Shown here in pieces: positions 19,068-29,843 of a stretch of 33,961 nt of DNA; position 1 is the first letter of the stretch; each line of letters begins with the position of its first letter. Source of the DNA: Bacteroidetes bacterium HGW-Bacteroidetes-3. Its GTDB lineage: Bacteria > Bacteroidota > Bacteroidia > Flavobacteriales > Flavobacteriaceae. A program made the position numbers and the translations under genes. The notes beneath the pieces are model-generated. The model searched no databases. It was not told the origin of the DNA and was given only the letters and a program-made list of their open reading frames with translations. The DNA is taken from assembly GCA_002842505.1 (NCBI GenBank), contig PHDE01000013.1:1-33961 (forward strand). Reading direction: 5' to 3'.

Positions 19068-19098
19068 CAAAAATACTAATTTTAAAATAAGAACAAAA
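19068..19098 (-). promoter_or_regulatory. Flavobacterial-type promoter for the small ORF
   Basis: Minus strand TTTTG (19098-19094), N18, TATTTTTG (19075-19068); matches TTTG-N17-23-TAnnTTTG. Confidence 0.65.
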
Positions 19099-19179
19099 TA
19101 TTTTAATGTTTTTTTTGATTATATAGAATTTTGCAATTAATTGAATTGGCGTTGTTTACGAATAAGATATTTATAAAAA

Positions 19180-19791
19180 CTAAAATATGGAGTCATGAAC
19201 CATACTGTGGTTTCCATCATTCCACAAGGTTAAAATATCAGTTGCAACCTGGGCGCCGCTGCCTGCTGCAATGGTAAACTGACTTCGCCAGCCCGCTAAA
19301 ACACCGGCAACGTAAATTCCTTCAGCAACCAAATGATTGTTGTTTTTTAGCATTATACGCTCTTTATGCGGAGGCAAACTGTGGTGCGGAATTACATATT
19401 GCATTAAGCCTTCAATGTTAAAAAGGTTTGAAGGACCAACAGCCACCACAACCGTTTTTGCTTGGTAGGAATTTTTATTGGTGACTACTTTAAAATTGGG
19501 AAATTCTCCTTCAATTTTGTTCACCTTTTCATTTTCTATCTGAACTACATGGGGATATTGTTCAGAAAGTTGATTTAAACCATCTGCCAAAACCTGATGG
19601 CCTCTCGTTCCTTTTTTAAATCCCAAAACATTATTAAGCAAGGCTTCGTGTAATGCCGAGCTTTTTTGATGCACTACAATGCCAATATTTTTATTTTCAG
19701 CATAGGGTTTTTGAACTGCCGAACCTAAAATTAGGGCGCAAGACAATCCGGCTGCGCTTCCTCCTATTATCAATACATCAAAAGCGTCCAT
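19180..19791 (-). CDS. NAD(P)/FAD-dependent oxidoreductase, minimal thioredoxin-reductase-like fold
   Basis: 203 aa; DVLIIGGSAAGLSCALILG FAD motif, TVVVAVGPSNLF, GIYVAGVLAGWRSQFTIAAGSGAQVATDIL; no CxxC and no NADPH domain. Confidence 0.8.
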   Translation of the reverse strand: MDAFDVLIIGGSAAGLSCALILGSAVQKPYAENKNIGIVVHQKSSALHEALLNNVLGFKKGTRGHQVLADGLNQLSEQYPHVVQIENEKVNKIEGEFPNFKVVTNKNSYQAKTVVVAVGPSNLFNIEGLMQYVIPHHSLPPHKERIMLKNNNHLVAEGIYVAGVLAGWRSQFTIAAGSGAQVATDILTLWNDGNHSMVHDSIF

Positions 19792-19801
19792 ATTTATGAG
19801 T

Positions 19802-20386
19802 TTAATTATGTAATAATCCCTGAATATTTGAAGTAAACAGTTTAACGGCTATTGCCAATAATACAACGCCAAATACTTTTCTAATAATATTGATGCCGTT
19901 TTTACCTATAATTTTTTCGATTTTCACCGAAGTCTTAAGCACTATGTATAAAAAAACTGTATTTAAAACAATGGCAATCACAATATTTATGGTTGAAAAC
20001 TCAGCCCTTAACGAAAGCAATGTGGTTAAACTTCCAGGGCCGGCCAATAACGGAAATGCCAACGGAAAAACGGAGGCCGTTTTAGCGTTCGTTTCTTCTT
20101 CTTTATAAAGCGAAATTCCCAAAATCATTTCCAGCGCCAAGAAAAACAAAATAAAAGAACCTGCAACCGCAAATGAATTAACATCAATGCCAATCAGGCT
20201 TAAAATACTTGTTCCCAAAAACAGAAAAGCAACCATAATAAAACACGCAACAATAGACGCTTTTTCTGAATGGATGTGGCCAAATTTCACGCGTAAATCA
20301 ATAATTACAGGAATACTTCCTATAATGTCAATTACCGCAAACAAAACCATGGTTGCAGTAACTATTTCTTTAAAATTTATTCCCAT
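19802..20386 (-). CDS. MarC family integral membrane protein
   Basis: 194 aa; FAVIDIIGSIPVIIDL, VFPLAFPLLAGPGSLTTLLSL. Confidence 0.9.
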   Translation of the reverse strand: MGINFKEIVTATMVLFAVIDIIGSIPVIIDLRVKFGHIHSEKASIVACFIMVAFLFLGTSILSLIGIDVNSFAVAGSFILFFLALEMILGISLYKEEETNAKTASVFPLAFPLLAGPGSLTTLLSLRAEFSTINIVIAIVLNTVFLYIVLKTSVKIEKIIGKNGINIIRKVFGVVLLAIAVKLFTSNIQGLLHN

Positions 20387-20476
20387 TGTATTCCTTTTTT
20401 AAAAGATTGGCGAAAGTAACCAATCAAAAATAGAATTATAACAAAAGTAATGCAAAAAAATAGTTATTTTTGCCGG

Positions 20477-21046
20477 ATGTTTCAATTAGGAAAAACAATC
20501 GTTTCAGAAGAGATTATAGACAATGATTTTGTCTGTAATCTTTCAGCCTGCAAAGGCAAATGCTGTATTGATGGGGAAGCCGGCGCTCCGTTGGATGAAG
20601 ATGAATTGATTATACTTATGGATATTTATCCGAAAGTGAAGCCTTTTTTAAGGGCAGAGGGAATTCAGGCTATTGAGGACCAAGGACTTTTTGTTACCGA
20701 TGAAGGGGAATATGAAACTACTTTAATAGACGGGAAAGACTGCGCTTATTCTATATTCGATGAAAACGGCACCGTTAAATGTGGTATTGAAGAAGCTTAC
20801 AATCAGGGCGCGATAGAATGGAAAAAACCAATTTCCTGTCATTTATACCCAATCCGCATTACAGAATACATTGAATTTTCAGCAGTAAATTACCATAAAT
20901 GGCCAATTTGTGACGACGCTTGTTCTTTGGGCGCAGCATTGCAAGTGCCCGTTTACAAATTTGTGAAAGAAGCCTTAATCAGAAAATTTGGCAAAGATTG
21001 GTATATGGAACTGGAAAGAATTGCCAGAAATCACAAACAGCAATAA
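20477..21046 (+). CDS. DUF3109 family protein
   Basis: MFQLGKTIVSEEIIDNDFVCNLSACKGKCCIDGEAGAPL cysteine cluster; ISCHLYPIRITEY. ATG at 20477 fits the family start better than 20450. Confidence 0.88.
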   Translation: MFQLGKTIVSEEIIDNDFVCNLSACKGKCCIDGEAGAPLDEDELIILMDIYPKVKPFLRAEGIQAIEDQGLFVTDEGEYETTLIDGKDCAYSIFDENGTVKCGIEEAYNQGAIEWKKPISCHLYPIRITEYIEFSAVNYHKWPICDDACSLGAALQVPVYKFVKEALIRKFGKDWYMELERIARNHKQQ

Positions 21047-21347
21047 AATTTTAAGCGCGTAAAAATCATCTTTAACTATGAATAATTTTTACGCGTACTT
21101 ATCTTAATTTGACGTTTTCGCTTAAACTCCCTAATACCAATTGGCGAACAATTTCAAAATTATCAAAGCCTTAAAAATCAGTGATTAACAATATTGTTTT
21201 GTTCTTGAAATTTTTCAATAATGTTAAAAACTCCATATCAAATGTGAATAAGTAAGCATTTTTTGTGTCTATTTTTTTTCAATATTTGTTTTACTCGTTT
21301 TTTACCAAAAAAACAGCAAAAACTACTAACTAAAAAAACTAAGATTC

Positions 21348-22322
21348 ATGTCATTTATTGAACCTATTCTTCAGCCCAACAAAAATCGCTTTGTGATTTT
21401 TCCAATTCAGCACCAAGATATTTGGGAATGGTATAAAAAACAGGAAGCGAGCTTATGGACTGCGGAAGAAATTGATTTGCACCAGGACGTAATAGACTGG
21501 GACTCAAAATTAAATGATGACGAACGTTATTTTATCAAACATATTTTGGCGTTTTTTGCTGCTTCTGACGGAATTGTAAATGAAAATTTGGCCGAAAATT
21601 TTGTAAGCGAAGTGCAATATTCCGAAGCAAAATTCTTTTATGGTTTTCAAATAATGATGGAAAACATTCATTCTGAAGTGTATTCACTGTTGATAGACAC
21701 TTACGTTAAAAATGAAGCTGAAAAGGATCAGTTGTTCAACGCCATTGACTATTTTCCTGCCATTAAAGAAAAAGCTGATTGGGCGCTAAAATGGATTGAA
21801 AGTCCGAGTTTTGCCGAGCGATTAATAGCCTTTGCGGCCGTTGAAGGCATCTTTTTCTCGGGAAGTTTTTGCTCCATATTTTGGTTGAAAAAAAGAGGTT
21901 TAATGCCTGGATTAACTTTTTCAAACGAACTAATTTCAAGAGATGAAGGAATGCACTGCGATTTCGCCGTTCACCTGCACAACAACCATATTGTAAATAA
22001 AGTTCCTAAAGAACGGATTACAGAAATTTTAACAAAAGCGCTCAATATTGAACGCGAATTTATTACAGAATCACTGCCAGTGAGTTTAATAGGAATGAAC
22101 GCCAAATTAATGTCGCAATATTTGGAGTTTGTGACCGATCGATTGTTGACGGAATTTAATTGCGATAAAGTTTACAATGCCTCAAATCCATTTGATTTTA
22201 TGGAAATGATTTCCTTGGAAGGCAAAACAAATTTCTTTGAAAAACGGGTTTCGGAATACCAAAAAGCCGGCGTAAAAAGCGGTACGGGAACCGGAAGCAT
22301 CAGTTTTGATGCGGAATTCTAA
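21348..22322 (+). CDS. nrdB: Ribonucleoside-diphosphate reductase, beta subunit (class I)
   Basis: 324 aa; diiron ligand motifs ([40 protein letters not shown]). Confidence 0.97.
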   Translation: MSFIEPILQPNKNRFVIFPIQHQDIWEWYKKQEASLWTAEEIDLHQDVIDWDSKLNDDERYFIKHILAFFAASDGIVNENLAENFVSEVQYSEAKFFYGFQIMMENIHSEVYSLLIDTYVKNEAEKDQLFNAIDYFPAIKEKADWALKWIESPSFAERLIAFAAVEGIFFSGSFCSIFWLKKRGLMPGLTFSNELISRDEGMHCDFAVHLHNNHIVNKVPKERITEILTKALNIEREFITESLPVSLIGMNAKLMSQYLEFVTDRLLTEFNCDKVYNASNPFDFMEMISLEGKTNFFEKRVSEYQKAGVKSGTGTGSISFDAEF

Positions 22323-22334
22323 GGAATTACGATG

Positions 22335-22460
22335 TACGATTTTTGATTTACGATTGTGAAATAAATTCTTAAAATCAAATCAATTTTTCTTTCCTTCGGA
22401 AAGCTTGTCTGCAGTGGTAGAGGTTGGGGATAGGAAATAATTCGTAAATCAAAAATCGTA
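22335..22460. repeat. Inverted-repeat-bounded insert between nrdB and nrdA
   Basis: TACGATTTTTGATTTACG (22335-22352) and its exact reverse complement CGTAAATCAAAAATCGTA (22443-22460); internal CTTTCC-TTC-GGAAAG hairpin. Confidence 0.7.
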
Positions 22461-22506
22461 AATCAAAAATATTTTAAAAACTTACTAACTAAATATAGCT
22501 AAAAAT

Positions 22507-24888
22507 ATGTTTGTACTAAAAAGAGACGGGAAAAAAGAGCCGGTGATGTTCGATAAAATCACGGCCAGGGTTCGCAATATGTGTTACGGTTTAAACAAAT
22601 TGGTCGATCCCGTGAAGGTTGCCATGCGCGTAATTGAAGGATTGTATGGTGGGGTTCCAACTTCTGAACTTGACAATTTAGCCGCTGAAACCGCCGCAAC
22701 AATGACGGTTCAACATCCAGATTATGCCAAACTTGCGGCACGTATCGCCGTTTCAAACTTGCATAAAAACACCAAAAAAGTTTTTTCTGAAGTGATGTCC
22801 GATTTGTACCATTACGTCAATCCGCGTACCGGAAAAAAAGCACCATTGTTATCCGATGAAACCTATAAAGTGATTATGGACAATGCTGAAAAGTTAGATT
22901 CTACCATCATCTACAACCGAGATTTTGGCTACGATTACTTCGGATTCAAAACATTGGAACGTTCCTATTTGTTGAAAATAAACGGAGAAATTGCCGAGCG
23001 TCCGCAACATCTGTTAATGCGTGTTGCCATAGGCATTCATCAGGAAGATATTGATGAGGCCATTGAAACTTACGAATTAATGTCCAAAAAATTCTTTACG
23101 CACGCCACGCCAACGCTTTTTAATGCGGGAACGCCAAAACCGCAAATGTCTTCGTGTTTCTTGTTGCAAATTCAGGACGACAGTATTGATGGTATTTACG
23201 ACACGCTAAAACAAACTGCGCAAATTTCGCAATCTGCCGGCGGCATCGGACTTTCAATTCACAATGTGCGCGCCACGGGTTCTTATATTCGCGGAACTAA
23301 CGGAACTTCAAACGGCATTGTTCCAATGTTAAAAGTATTTAACGATACGGCACGATATGTAGACCAAGGCGGCGGAAAACGAAAAGGTTCTTTTGCCATT
23401 TATATGGAGCCTTGGCACGCCGATGTTTTTGAGTTTCTGGATTTGCGAAAAAATACCGGAGCGGAAGAAAAACGTGCCCGAGATTTGTTTTATGCAATGT
23501 GGATTCCCGATTTATTTATGAAACGCGTGGAGGAAAATGGCGAATGGACGCTGATGTGCCCAAATGAATGTCCGCATTTGTTCGACACTTATGGAGAGGA
23601 ATTTGAAAAACTATACACCGGCTACGAAAAAGTTGGGAAAGGACGCAAAACCATCAAAGCCCGTGAACTCTGGGAAAAAATATTGGAAGCCCAAATAGAA
23701 ACCGGAAATCCGTATATGTTGTATAAAGATGCGGCCAACCGAAAATCAAACCAGAAGAATTTAGGAACTATCCGTTCTTCTAATTTGTGCACTGAAATTA
23801 TGGAATATACCGCAAAAGATGAAGTTGCGGTTTGTAATTTGGCATCCATTGCGCTTCCTATGTTTGTTGAAGAAAATGAAAACGGAACCAAATTTTTCAA
23901 CCACCAAAAGCTTTATAAAATCACCAAAAAAATTACCCGTAATTTAGATACGGTGATCGACCGAAATTATTATCCGGTGAAAGAAGCCGAAAATTCGAAT
24001 TTCCGCCACAGGCCAATCGGACTAGGTGTTCAAGGTTTGGCAGATGCTTTTATTCTGCTGCGGTTGCCTTTTACAAGTGATGAAGCCAAAAAATTAAACG
24101 AAGAAATTTTCGAGACTATTTATTTTGCTGCTGTAACTTCTTCCATGGAAATTGCAAAAGCAAAAGAGCCCTATTCTTCATTTAAAGGTTCGCCAATGTC
24201 ATTGGGTGAATTTCAGTTTAATATGTGGGGCGTTTCTGAGGAAGAATTAAGCGGAAGATGGGATTGGAAAGCTTTGCGCAAAAAAGTCATCAAAAATGGC
24301 GTAAGAAATTCGTTGTTGGTGGCGCCGATGCCAACAGCTTCAACCTCTCAAATACTGGGAAATAACGAAGCTTTTGAGCCATACACTTCAAATATTTATA
24401 CCCGCAGGGTTTTAAGCGGGGAATTTATTGTGGTGAACAAACATTTGTTGGAAGATTTGGTTGATTTGGGTTTGTGGGACAATGAAATGAAAGAAAATAT
24501 TATGCGCGCTAACGGATCCGTTCAACATATTGACAGTATTCCCCAAGAATTGAAAGTTTTGTACAAAACTGTTTGGGAAATGAGCATGAAAGATATCATT
24601 GATATGTCTCGTCAGCGCGGTTATTTTATTGACCAATCTCAATCGTTAAACTTGTTTATGCAAGATGCCAATTATGCCAAATTAACGTCTATGCATTTTT
24701 ATGCCTGGAAATCGGGTTTAAAAACGGGCATGTATTATTTACGCACCAAAAGTGCCGTAAATGCAACCCAATTTACGGTTTCAAACATTAAAAAAGTAGA
24801 AGAAATTCCTCTTACGCCAGAAGAGTTAAAACAATTGATACTGCAATCAAAAGAGAATCTTGACGATTGTGAAATGTGCGGCTCATAA
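22507..24888 (+). CDS. nrdA: Ribonucleoside-diphosphate reductase, alpha subunit
   Basis: 793 aa; ATP-cone N-terminus [57 protein letters not shown]-terminal CEMCGS. Confidence 0.98.
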   Translation: MFVLKRDGKKEPVMFDKITARVRNMCYGLNKLVDPVKVAMRVIEGLYGGVPTSELDNLAAETAATMTVQHPDYAKLAARIAVSNLHKNTKKVFSEVMSDLYHYVNPRTGKKAPLLSDETYKVIMDNAEKLDSTIIYNRDFGYDYFGFKTLERSYLLKINGEIAERPQHLLMRVAIGIHQEDIDEAIETYELMSKKFFTHATPTLFNAGTPKPQMSSCFLLQIQDDSIDGIYDTLKQTAQISQSAGGIGLSIHNVRATGSYIRGTNGTSNGIVPMLKVFNDTARYVDQGGGKRKGSFAIYMEPWHADVFEFLDLRKNTGAEEKRARDLFYAMWIPDLFMKRVEENGEWTLMCPNECPHLFDTYGEEFEKLYTGYEKVGKGRKTIKARELWEKILEAQIETGNPYMLYKDAANRKSNQKNLGTIRSSNLCTEIMEYTAKDEVAVCNLASIALPMFVEENENGTKFFNHQKLYKITKKITRNLDTVIDRNYYPVKEAENSNFRHRPIGLGVQGLADAFILLRLPFTSDEAKKLNEEIFETIYFAAVTSSMEIAKAKEPYSSFKGSPMSLGEFQFNMWGVSEEELSGRWDWKALRKKVIKNGVRNSLLVAPMPTASTSQILGNNEAFEPYTSNIYTRRVLSGEFIVVNKHLLEDLVDLGLWDNEMKENIMRANGSVQHIDSIPQELKVLYKTVWEMSMKDIIDMSRQRGYFIDQSQSLNLFMQDANYAKLTSMHFYAWKSGLKTGMYYLRTKSAVNATQFTVSNIKKVEEIPLTPEELKQLILQSKENLDDCEMCGS

Positions 24889-24913
24889 CCTTAAAAATCT
24901 ATTCCTTTTTTTG

Positions 24914-24956
24914 AAGAAACCTTTACTTTTAAATTTTAAGTTGAGGTTTCTTTTTA
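24914..24956 (+). terminator. Rho-independent terminator after nrdA
   Basis: AAGAAACCT-tt-ACTT ... AAGT-tg-AGGTTTCTT followed by TTT. Confidence 0.75.
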
Positions 24957-25093
24957 AAAAAAATAGGATAAACAATCGATATTTTTGACATCAATAATTT
25001 TTAGGTTTAAGCAAAATCACGTAAAAAAAGCATTCAATTAGACCTACTTTTTAAAGGGGTGACAATTGTTAGGGTTAAATAAAATTTTAAACG

Positions 25094-25101
25094 TATTTTT
25101 G
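25094..25101 (+). promoter_or_regulatory. -7 element of the PiT gene
   Basis: TATTTTTG (TAnnTTTG) 21 bp upstream of the ATG at 25123; argues against the TTG start at 25066. Confidence 0.55.
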
Positions 25102-25122
25102 CCAAAATTTAACACCGAAATA

Positions 25123-27375
25123 ATGGGAGATTTTTACATTTTAATTATTGTTGCATTAGCCATATTGGCAGTTGTTGATTTGGTTGTGGGCGTTAGTAAT
25201 GATGCCGTAAACTTTTTAAATTCGGCCATTGGCTCTAAAGCTGTTTCCATGCGCACCATTATGATTGTGGCAAGTTTGGGGATATTTATTGGCGCCGTAT
25301 TTTCAAGCGGAATGATGGAAGTAGCCCGTAAAGGGATTTTTATCCCAAGCGAATTTTACTTCAATGAAATTATGATCATTTTTGTGGCGGTAATGATTGC
25401 GGATGTTTTGCTGCTGGATTTATTTAATTCACTGGGAATGCCCACCTCCACCACCGTTTCAATTGTGTTTGAATTGTTGGGGGCTGCCGTGGTAATGGCT
25501 TTGATAAAAATTAACGCTTCCGGTACCGAAACTTTTTCGGATCTTGGCAAATATATCAACTCAGATTCCGCACTGTTAATCATTTCCGGAATATTACTGT
25601 CGGTTGTCATTGCTTTTTCTGTAGGATCATTTGTTCAATATATTTCAAGGTTGATATTTTCATTTCATTATGAGAAAAAAATGAAATATGTAGGAACGGC
25701 CTTTGGAAGTATCGCCCTTACAGCCATAACGTATTTTATTTTTATTAAGGGATTAGGCGGCACACCGTTTTCTGATCAAATTTCTGCCATATTAAAAGGA
25801 CGTGAATTTTATATTTTAGGGGGAAGTTTTATTTTTTGGGCCATTTTTTCTCAAATTTATACGCTTATTTTTAAAAAAAATAGCCTTGTATTGGTTATCA
25901 TCATTGGTACATTCGGACTAGCCTTGGCTTTTGCCGGTAACGATTTGGTAAACTTTATTGGCGTACCAATGGCCGCTTGGCATTCTTATGAAGCCTGGTC
26001 CGTTTCAGGGGTTGAAGCTACCGCATTCCCTATGGTTCAATTGGCCAAAAAAGTGCCTACCGAATCGGGATTGCTATTTTTGGCAGGAGCTATAATGGTG
26101 CTCACCTTATGGTTTTCAAAAAAAGCAAAATCAGTAACAGAAACTGAGATTGGATTGTCAAGGCAAGGTGATGGCCACGAGAAATTTCAGGCTAATTTTT
26201 TATCTCGATTTGTTGTAAGATGTTCCGTAAACATTAGCAATGCCCTAAACTATTTTTTACCCGATAAATTACAGGAAAAAATTAATGCCCAGTTTTTAAA
26301 GCCGGTGATTTCTTTGCCCAAAGACAAAGAGTATGAGTTACCGGCATTTGATATGATTAGGGCATCCGTTAATTTGATGGTATCAGGTATTTTAATATCA
26401 ATCGCAACTTCCTATAAACTGCCATTGTCCACAACTTATGTAACTTTTATGGTTGCCATGGGTTCATCATTGGCCGACAGGGCTTGGGACAGAGAAAGTG
26501 CTGTGTTTAGGGTTGCAGGCGTTATAAATGTTATTTTAGGATGGTTCTCAACAGCGTTTATGGCATTTGTTTCCGCAGGAACTTTTGCGTATCTAATTTA
26601 TTTGGGAGGAACTCCGGTAATTGCATTTTTATTGTTGCTGGTTGGATTTTTATTGATAAGAAGCACTTTAAACCATGCCAAAAGAACCAAAGAGGAAAAG
26701 AAAAAAAGTTATATTGACAGAGCTGAATTAATCACCATTAATGAAGTGATTAATGAAAGTTCAGACCATATTTCTGAAGTGGTAAAACGCGTAAATAAAT
26801 TATACACCAATGTGGTCGATGATTTGGCTTTGCATGATTTAAACAAACTTTCCAAGACTGATAAACATGTTAAAAAGTTGAATAAGGAAGTAAATGTGCT
26901 TAAAGAAGATGTGTTTTATTTTATTAGGTCGCTTCATGAAACCTCTGTTGAAGCAAGTCGATTTTATATTTTAGTGTTGGGGTATTTACAGGATATCACG
27001 CAGTCTATTGAGTATATTTCAACAACAAGCTACAAACACGTTAGCAACAATCATAAAAATTTAAAGAAATCACAAATTAGCGATTTAAATATCATCAGTG
27101 AAAAATTAGTCGTTTTGTTTAATCAGATTGAACATGACTTCACCAAAAAGGATTTTAGCAATTTGGCAGTTATTATTGATGAAAAACAAGCATTGTTTAA
27201 CCATCTGGCAGAATCTATCGACAAACAAATTTCAAGAATCAGGACAGAGGAATCGAGTCCGAAAAACACCACATTGTATTTCGGTATTTTATTGGAAACC
27301 AAAGATTTAATATCGGCTTTAATGAATTTATTGGAGTTGTATCAGGAATTTTATATCCTTGGAAAAAAAGCATAA
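25123..27375 (+). CDS. Inorganic phosphate transporter, PiT family, with PhoU-like C-terminal region
   Basis: Duplicated PiT signature (VVGVSNDAVNFLNSAIGSKAVS; FAGNDLVNFIGVPMAAWHSY); alpha-helical C-terminal extension. Confidence 0.92.
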   Translation: MGDFYILIIVALAILAVVDLVVGVSNDAVNFLNSAIGSKAVSMRTIMIVASLGIFIGAVFSSGMMEVARKGIFIPSEFYFNEIMIIFVAVMIADVLLLDLFNSLGMPTSTTVSIVFELLGAAVVMALIKINASGTETFSDLGKYINSDSALLIISGILLSVVIAFSVGSFVQYISRLIFSFHYEKKMKYVGTAFGSIALTAITYFIFIKGLGGTPFSDQISAILKGREFYILGGSFIFWAIFSQIYTLIFKKNSLVLVIIIGTFGLALAFAGNDLVNFIGVPMAAWHSYEAWSVSGVEATAFPMVQLAKKVPTESGLLFLAGAIMVLTLWFSKKAKSVTETEIGLSRQGDGHEKFQANFLSRFVVRCSVNISNALNYFLPDKLQEKINAQFLKPVISLPKDKEYELPAFDMIRASVNLMVSGILISIATSYKLPLSTTYVTFMVAMGSSLADRAWDRESAVFRVAGVINVILGWFSTAFMAFVSAGTFAYLIYLGGTPVIAFLLLLVGFLLIRSTLNHAKRTKEEKKKSYIDRAELITINEVINESSDHISEVVKRVNKLYTNVVDDLALHDLNKLSKTDKHVKKLNKEVNVLKEDVFYFIRSLHETSVEASRFYILVLGYLQDITQSIEYISTTSYKHVSNNHKNLKKSQISDLNIISEKLVVLFNQIEHDFTKKDFSNLAVIIDEKQALFNHLAESIDKQISRIRTEESSPKNTTLYFGILLETKDLISALMNLLELYQEFYILGKKA

Positions 27376-27425
27376 TTAAAAATTTAGAGATCCTATTTAT
27401 AAGGTTCAAAATAATATAAAATAAA

Positions 27426-27453
27426 AAACCTGTTCCTTTGATGGAACAGGTTT
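27426..27453. terminator. Bidirectional terminator between convergent PiT gene and phoU
   Basis: AAACCTGTTCC-TTTGAT-GGAACAGGTTT with T/A tracts on both sides. Confidence 0.9.
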
Positions 27454-27496
27454 TTTTATCCTAAATTTTTATGCTAATTTTAAATCAAACAAAAAT

Positions 27497-28159
27497 TTAC
27501 TTTTTCTTTTTATGCTTTAATATTTCTGCATCAATATAAAAAATGATGCTTTCAGAGATGTTTTTCAGCAAATCTCCAATTTTTTCAAATTTTTTCATCA
27601 CCACCAACGCCATTAAATATTGCCTGATCAATTCCGGATTTTTAACGGCGTCTTCAGCCACTATATTGAAAGCATTTGCATTTATTTCATTGATAATTTT
27701 ATCTTTCTTAAATACTTTTCGTGCAGCTTTTATATTTTCATTGATATAGGCTGTTTCCACATCCTTAAACATACTGTCGAGAGTTTCAAACATCAGGTTA
27801 AACTGCAACCTCTCAATAAGTTCCGGAACCAATTTTTGATTTAAATCAACGGTGTGGTTAGCGATATCATACGCCTGATCGCCAATCCGCTCCAAATTGT
27901 AATTAATTTTCAGCAGTGCCAATGCAAATCTCAAATCAGTTGCCACGGGATTGTACAATGCGATAAATCGATCAGTATCCTTTTCAATTTTTAAATCAAG
28001 TGAATTAACTCTGTTCTCTTTTCTAATGACTTCTTCTGCCATATCTGTATCGAAAATAATGAATGCTTCATAGGCAAGTTGAACCTGTCCATGGCATAAG
28101 CTTAACATTTCTTCTCCTATCTGACTTAAAACAACTCTTTGTTCTTCAATATTTATCAT
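27497..28159 (-). CDS. phoU: Phosphate signalling complex protein PhoU
   Basis: 220 aa; RVNSLDLKIEKDTDRFIALYNPVATDLRFALALLKINYNLERIGDQAYDIA. Confidence 0.96.
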   Translation of the reverse strand: MINIEEQRVVLSQIGEEMLSLCHGQVQLAYEAFIIFDTDMAEEVIRKENRVNSLDLKIEKDTDRFIALYNPVATDLRFALALLKINYNLERIGDQAYDIANHTVDLNQKLVPELIERLQFNLMFETLDSMFKDVETAYINENIKAARKVFKKDKIINEINANAFNIVAEDAVKNPELIRQYLMALVVMKKFEKIGDLLKNISESIIFYIDAEILKHKKKK

Positions 28160-28171
28160 AATTTTATTTTT

Positions 28172-28984
28172 TTAACCGAATCTGCCTGTAATATAATTTT
28201 CGGTTTGTTTTTTTTCTGGATTCGTAAATATCTTTTTCGTTTTGTCAAATTCAATGAGTTCCCCCATATAGAAAAAAGCAGTATAGTCACTAATTCTAGA
28301 AGCCTGTTGCATATTATGGGTGACTATAATAATGGTGTAAAATTCTTTTAAATGATGGATTAATTCTTCAATTTTAGCGGTAGAAATAGGGTCTAAAGCC
28401 GAAGTTGGCTCGTCCATCAACAAAATGGAAGGTTCAACCGCCAAGGTTCTTGCAATGCACAATCGTTGTTGCTGTCCGCCCGATAATGCCAAAGCCGATT
28501 TGTTTAAATTGTCTTTTACCTCATTCCATAAATCAGCCTGCACCAACGCTTTTTCCACACGCTGCGCAATCAATTCTTTGTCTTTGATACCTTGGATTTT
28601 TAATCCGTACGCAACATTTTCAAAAATGGATTTCGGGAACGGATTTGGTTTTTGGAATACCATGCCAACTTCTTTCCTCAATTCTTCAACCTGCGTTTTT
28701 TTTCCGTAAATGTTAGTGTCATCTATTTTAATTTTACCTTCCATTTTAAAATCATCCACATAATCATTCATCCTGTTAAACAATCGAATGAAAGTAGATT
28801 TTCCGCAGCCGGAAGGACCGATAAAAGCGGTAATGCTTTTTGGCTTAATATTCATGGAAATATCTTTTATGGCCTGAAAATCGCCATAATATACATTTAC
28901 ATTTTTGGCGTGTAGTTTATATTTTTCAGAAGGGGAAGCTTCTGTTTTAGTCTCGTTGGTTTTTTCTGTCATTATCGCATTCAT
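28172..28984 (-). CDS. pstB: Phosphate ABC transporter ATP-binding protein
   Basis: 270 aa; Walker [41 protein letters not shown]. Confidence 0.98.
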   Translation of the reverse strand: MNAIMTEKTNETKTEASPSEKYKLHAKNVNVYYGDFQAIKDISMNIKPKSITAFIGPSGCGKSTFIRLFNRMNDYVDDFKMEGKIKIDDTNIYGKKTQVEELRKEVGMVFQKPNPFPKSIFENVAYGLKIQGIKDKELIAQRVEKALVQADLWNEVKDNLNKSALALSGGQQQRLCIARTLAVEPSILLMDEPTSALDPISTAKIEELIHHLKEFYTIIIVTHNMQQASRISDYTAFFYMGELIEFDKTKKIFTNPEKKQTENYITGRFG

Positions 28985-28988
28985 TGAA

Positions 28989-29843
28989 TTATTGTAATTT
29001 TTTTTGCCATTTGTTTCTTAAATAAACAGCTATTCCATTCATAATAAATGTAATAAGCAACAATACTATTATTGCCCCGGCTGCAGCAACTGCAAATCCC
29101 TGTTGCGGCCTTGTTGTCCAATTAAAAATTTGCATTGGCAACACTGAAAACGTGTCGAAAAGCGAATGAGGAACAAATGGCACATAAGCCATGGCGCCTA
29201 CCACAATTAAAGGCGCTGTTTCACCTATTGCCCTAGATAAAGAGAGAATTATTCCCGTAATAATACCTCCAAATGATGACGGCAAAACAACACTTCTTAT
29301 GGTTTGCCATTTTGAGGCGCCCAATGCGAAAGAAGCTTCTTTTAATGAGGATGGCACCGCTTTTATGGCCTCTCTGGTTGCCACAATTATGATTGGCAAA
29401 ATTAAAAGCGACAAGGTTAAACTGCCTGCCAAAATACTTCCCCCAAAATTAAAAAAGCGAACAAAAATACCCAATCCCAGCAATCCATAAATGATGGAAG
29501 GAACGCCCGCCAAATTTGAAATATTAATTTCCAATAAAGAGGACAATCTTGATTTTTTTGAATATTCTTCTAAATAAATACCGGCACCAACTCCAACAGG
29601 AATTGCAAAAATAATGGTTAAAAGCATTACATCCAATGTACCAATAATGGCAGTATAAATTCCAGCCTGTTCTGGTTTTCTGGAGGGTAAACTGGTTATA
29701 AAATCCCAATTAATTCTTGTAAAACCTACACGAACAATGTTATAAAGCAAAATGGCCAGGATTAAAATGCCAAAAAGGGTAAATAACATACCCAACGCTT
29801 TAAATGCCTGATCTTTATACCTATTTTTCTTTAAGTTATTCAT
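28989..29843 (-). CDS. pstA: Phosphate ABC transporter permease PstA
   Basis: 284 aa; [61 protein letters not shown]. Confidence 0.96.
   Translation of the reverse strand: MNNLKKNRYKDQAFKALGMLFTLFGILILAILLYNIVRVGFTRINWDFITSLPSRKPEQAGIYTAIIGTLDVMLLTIIFAIPVGVGAGIYLEEYSKKSRLSSLLEINISNLAGVPSIIYGLLGLGIFVRFFNFGGSILAGSLTLSLLILPIIIVATREAIKAVPSSLKEASFALGASKWQTIRSVVLPSSFGGIITGIILSLSRAIGETAPLIVVGAMAYVPFVPHSLFDTFSVLPMQIFNWTTRPQQGFAVAAAGAIIVLLLITFIMNGIAVYLRNKWQKKLQ

Noticed and set aside
25066-25122. TTG-initiated N-terminal extension of the PiT transporter
   Set aside because: Contains a TATTTTTG -7 element just upstream of a better ATG at 25123.
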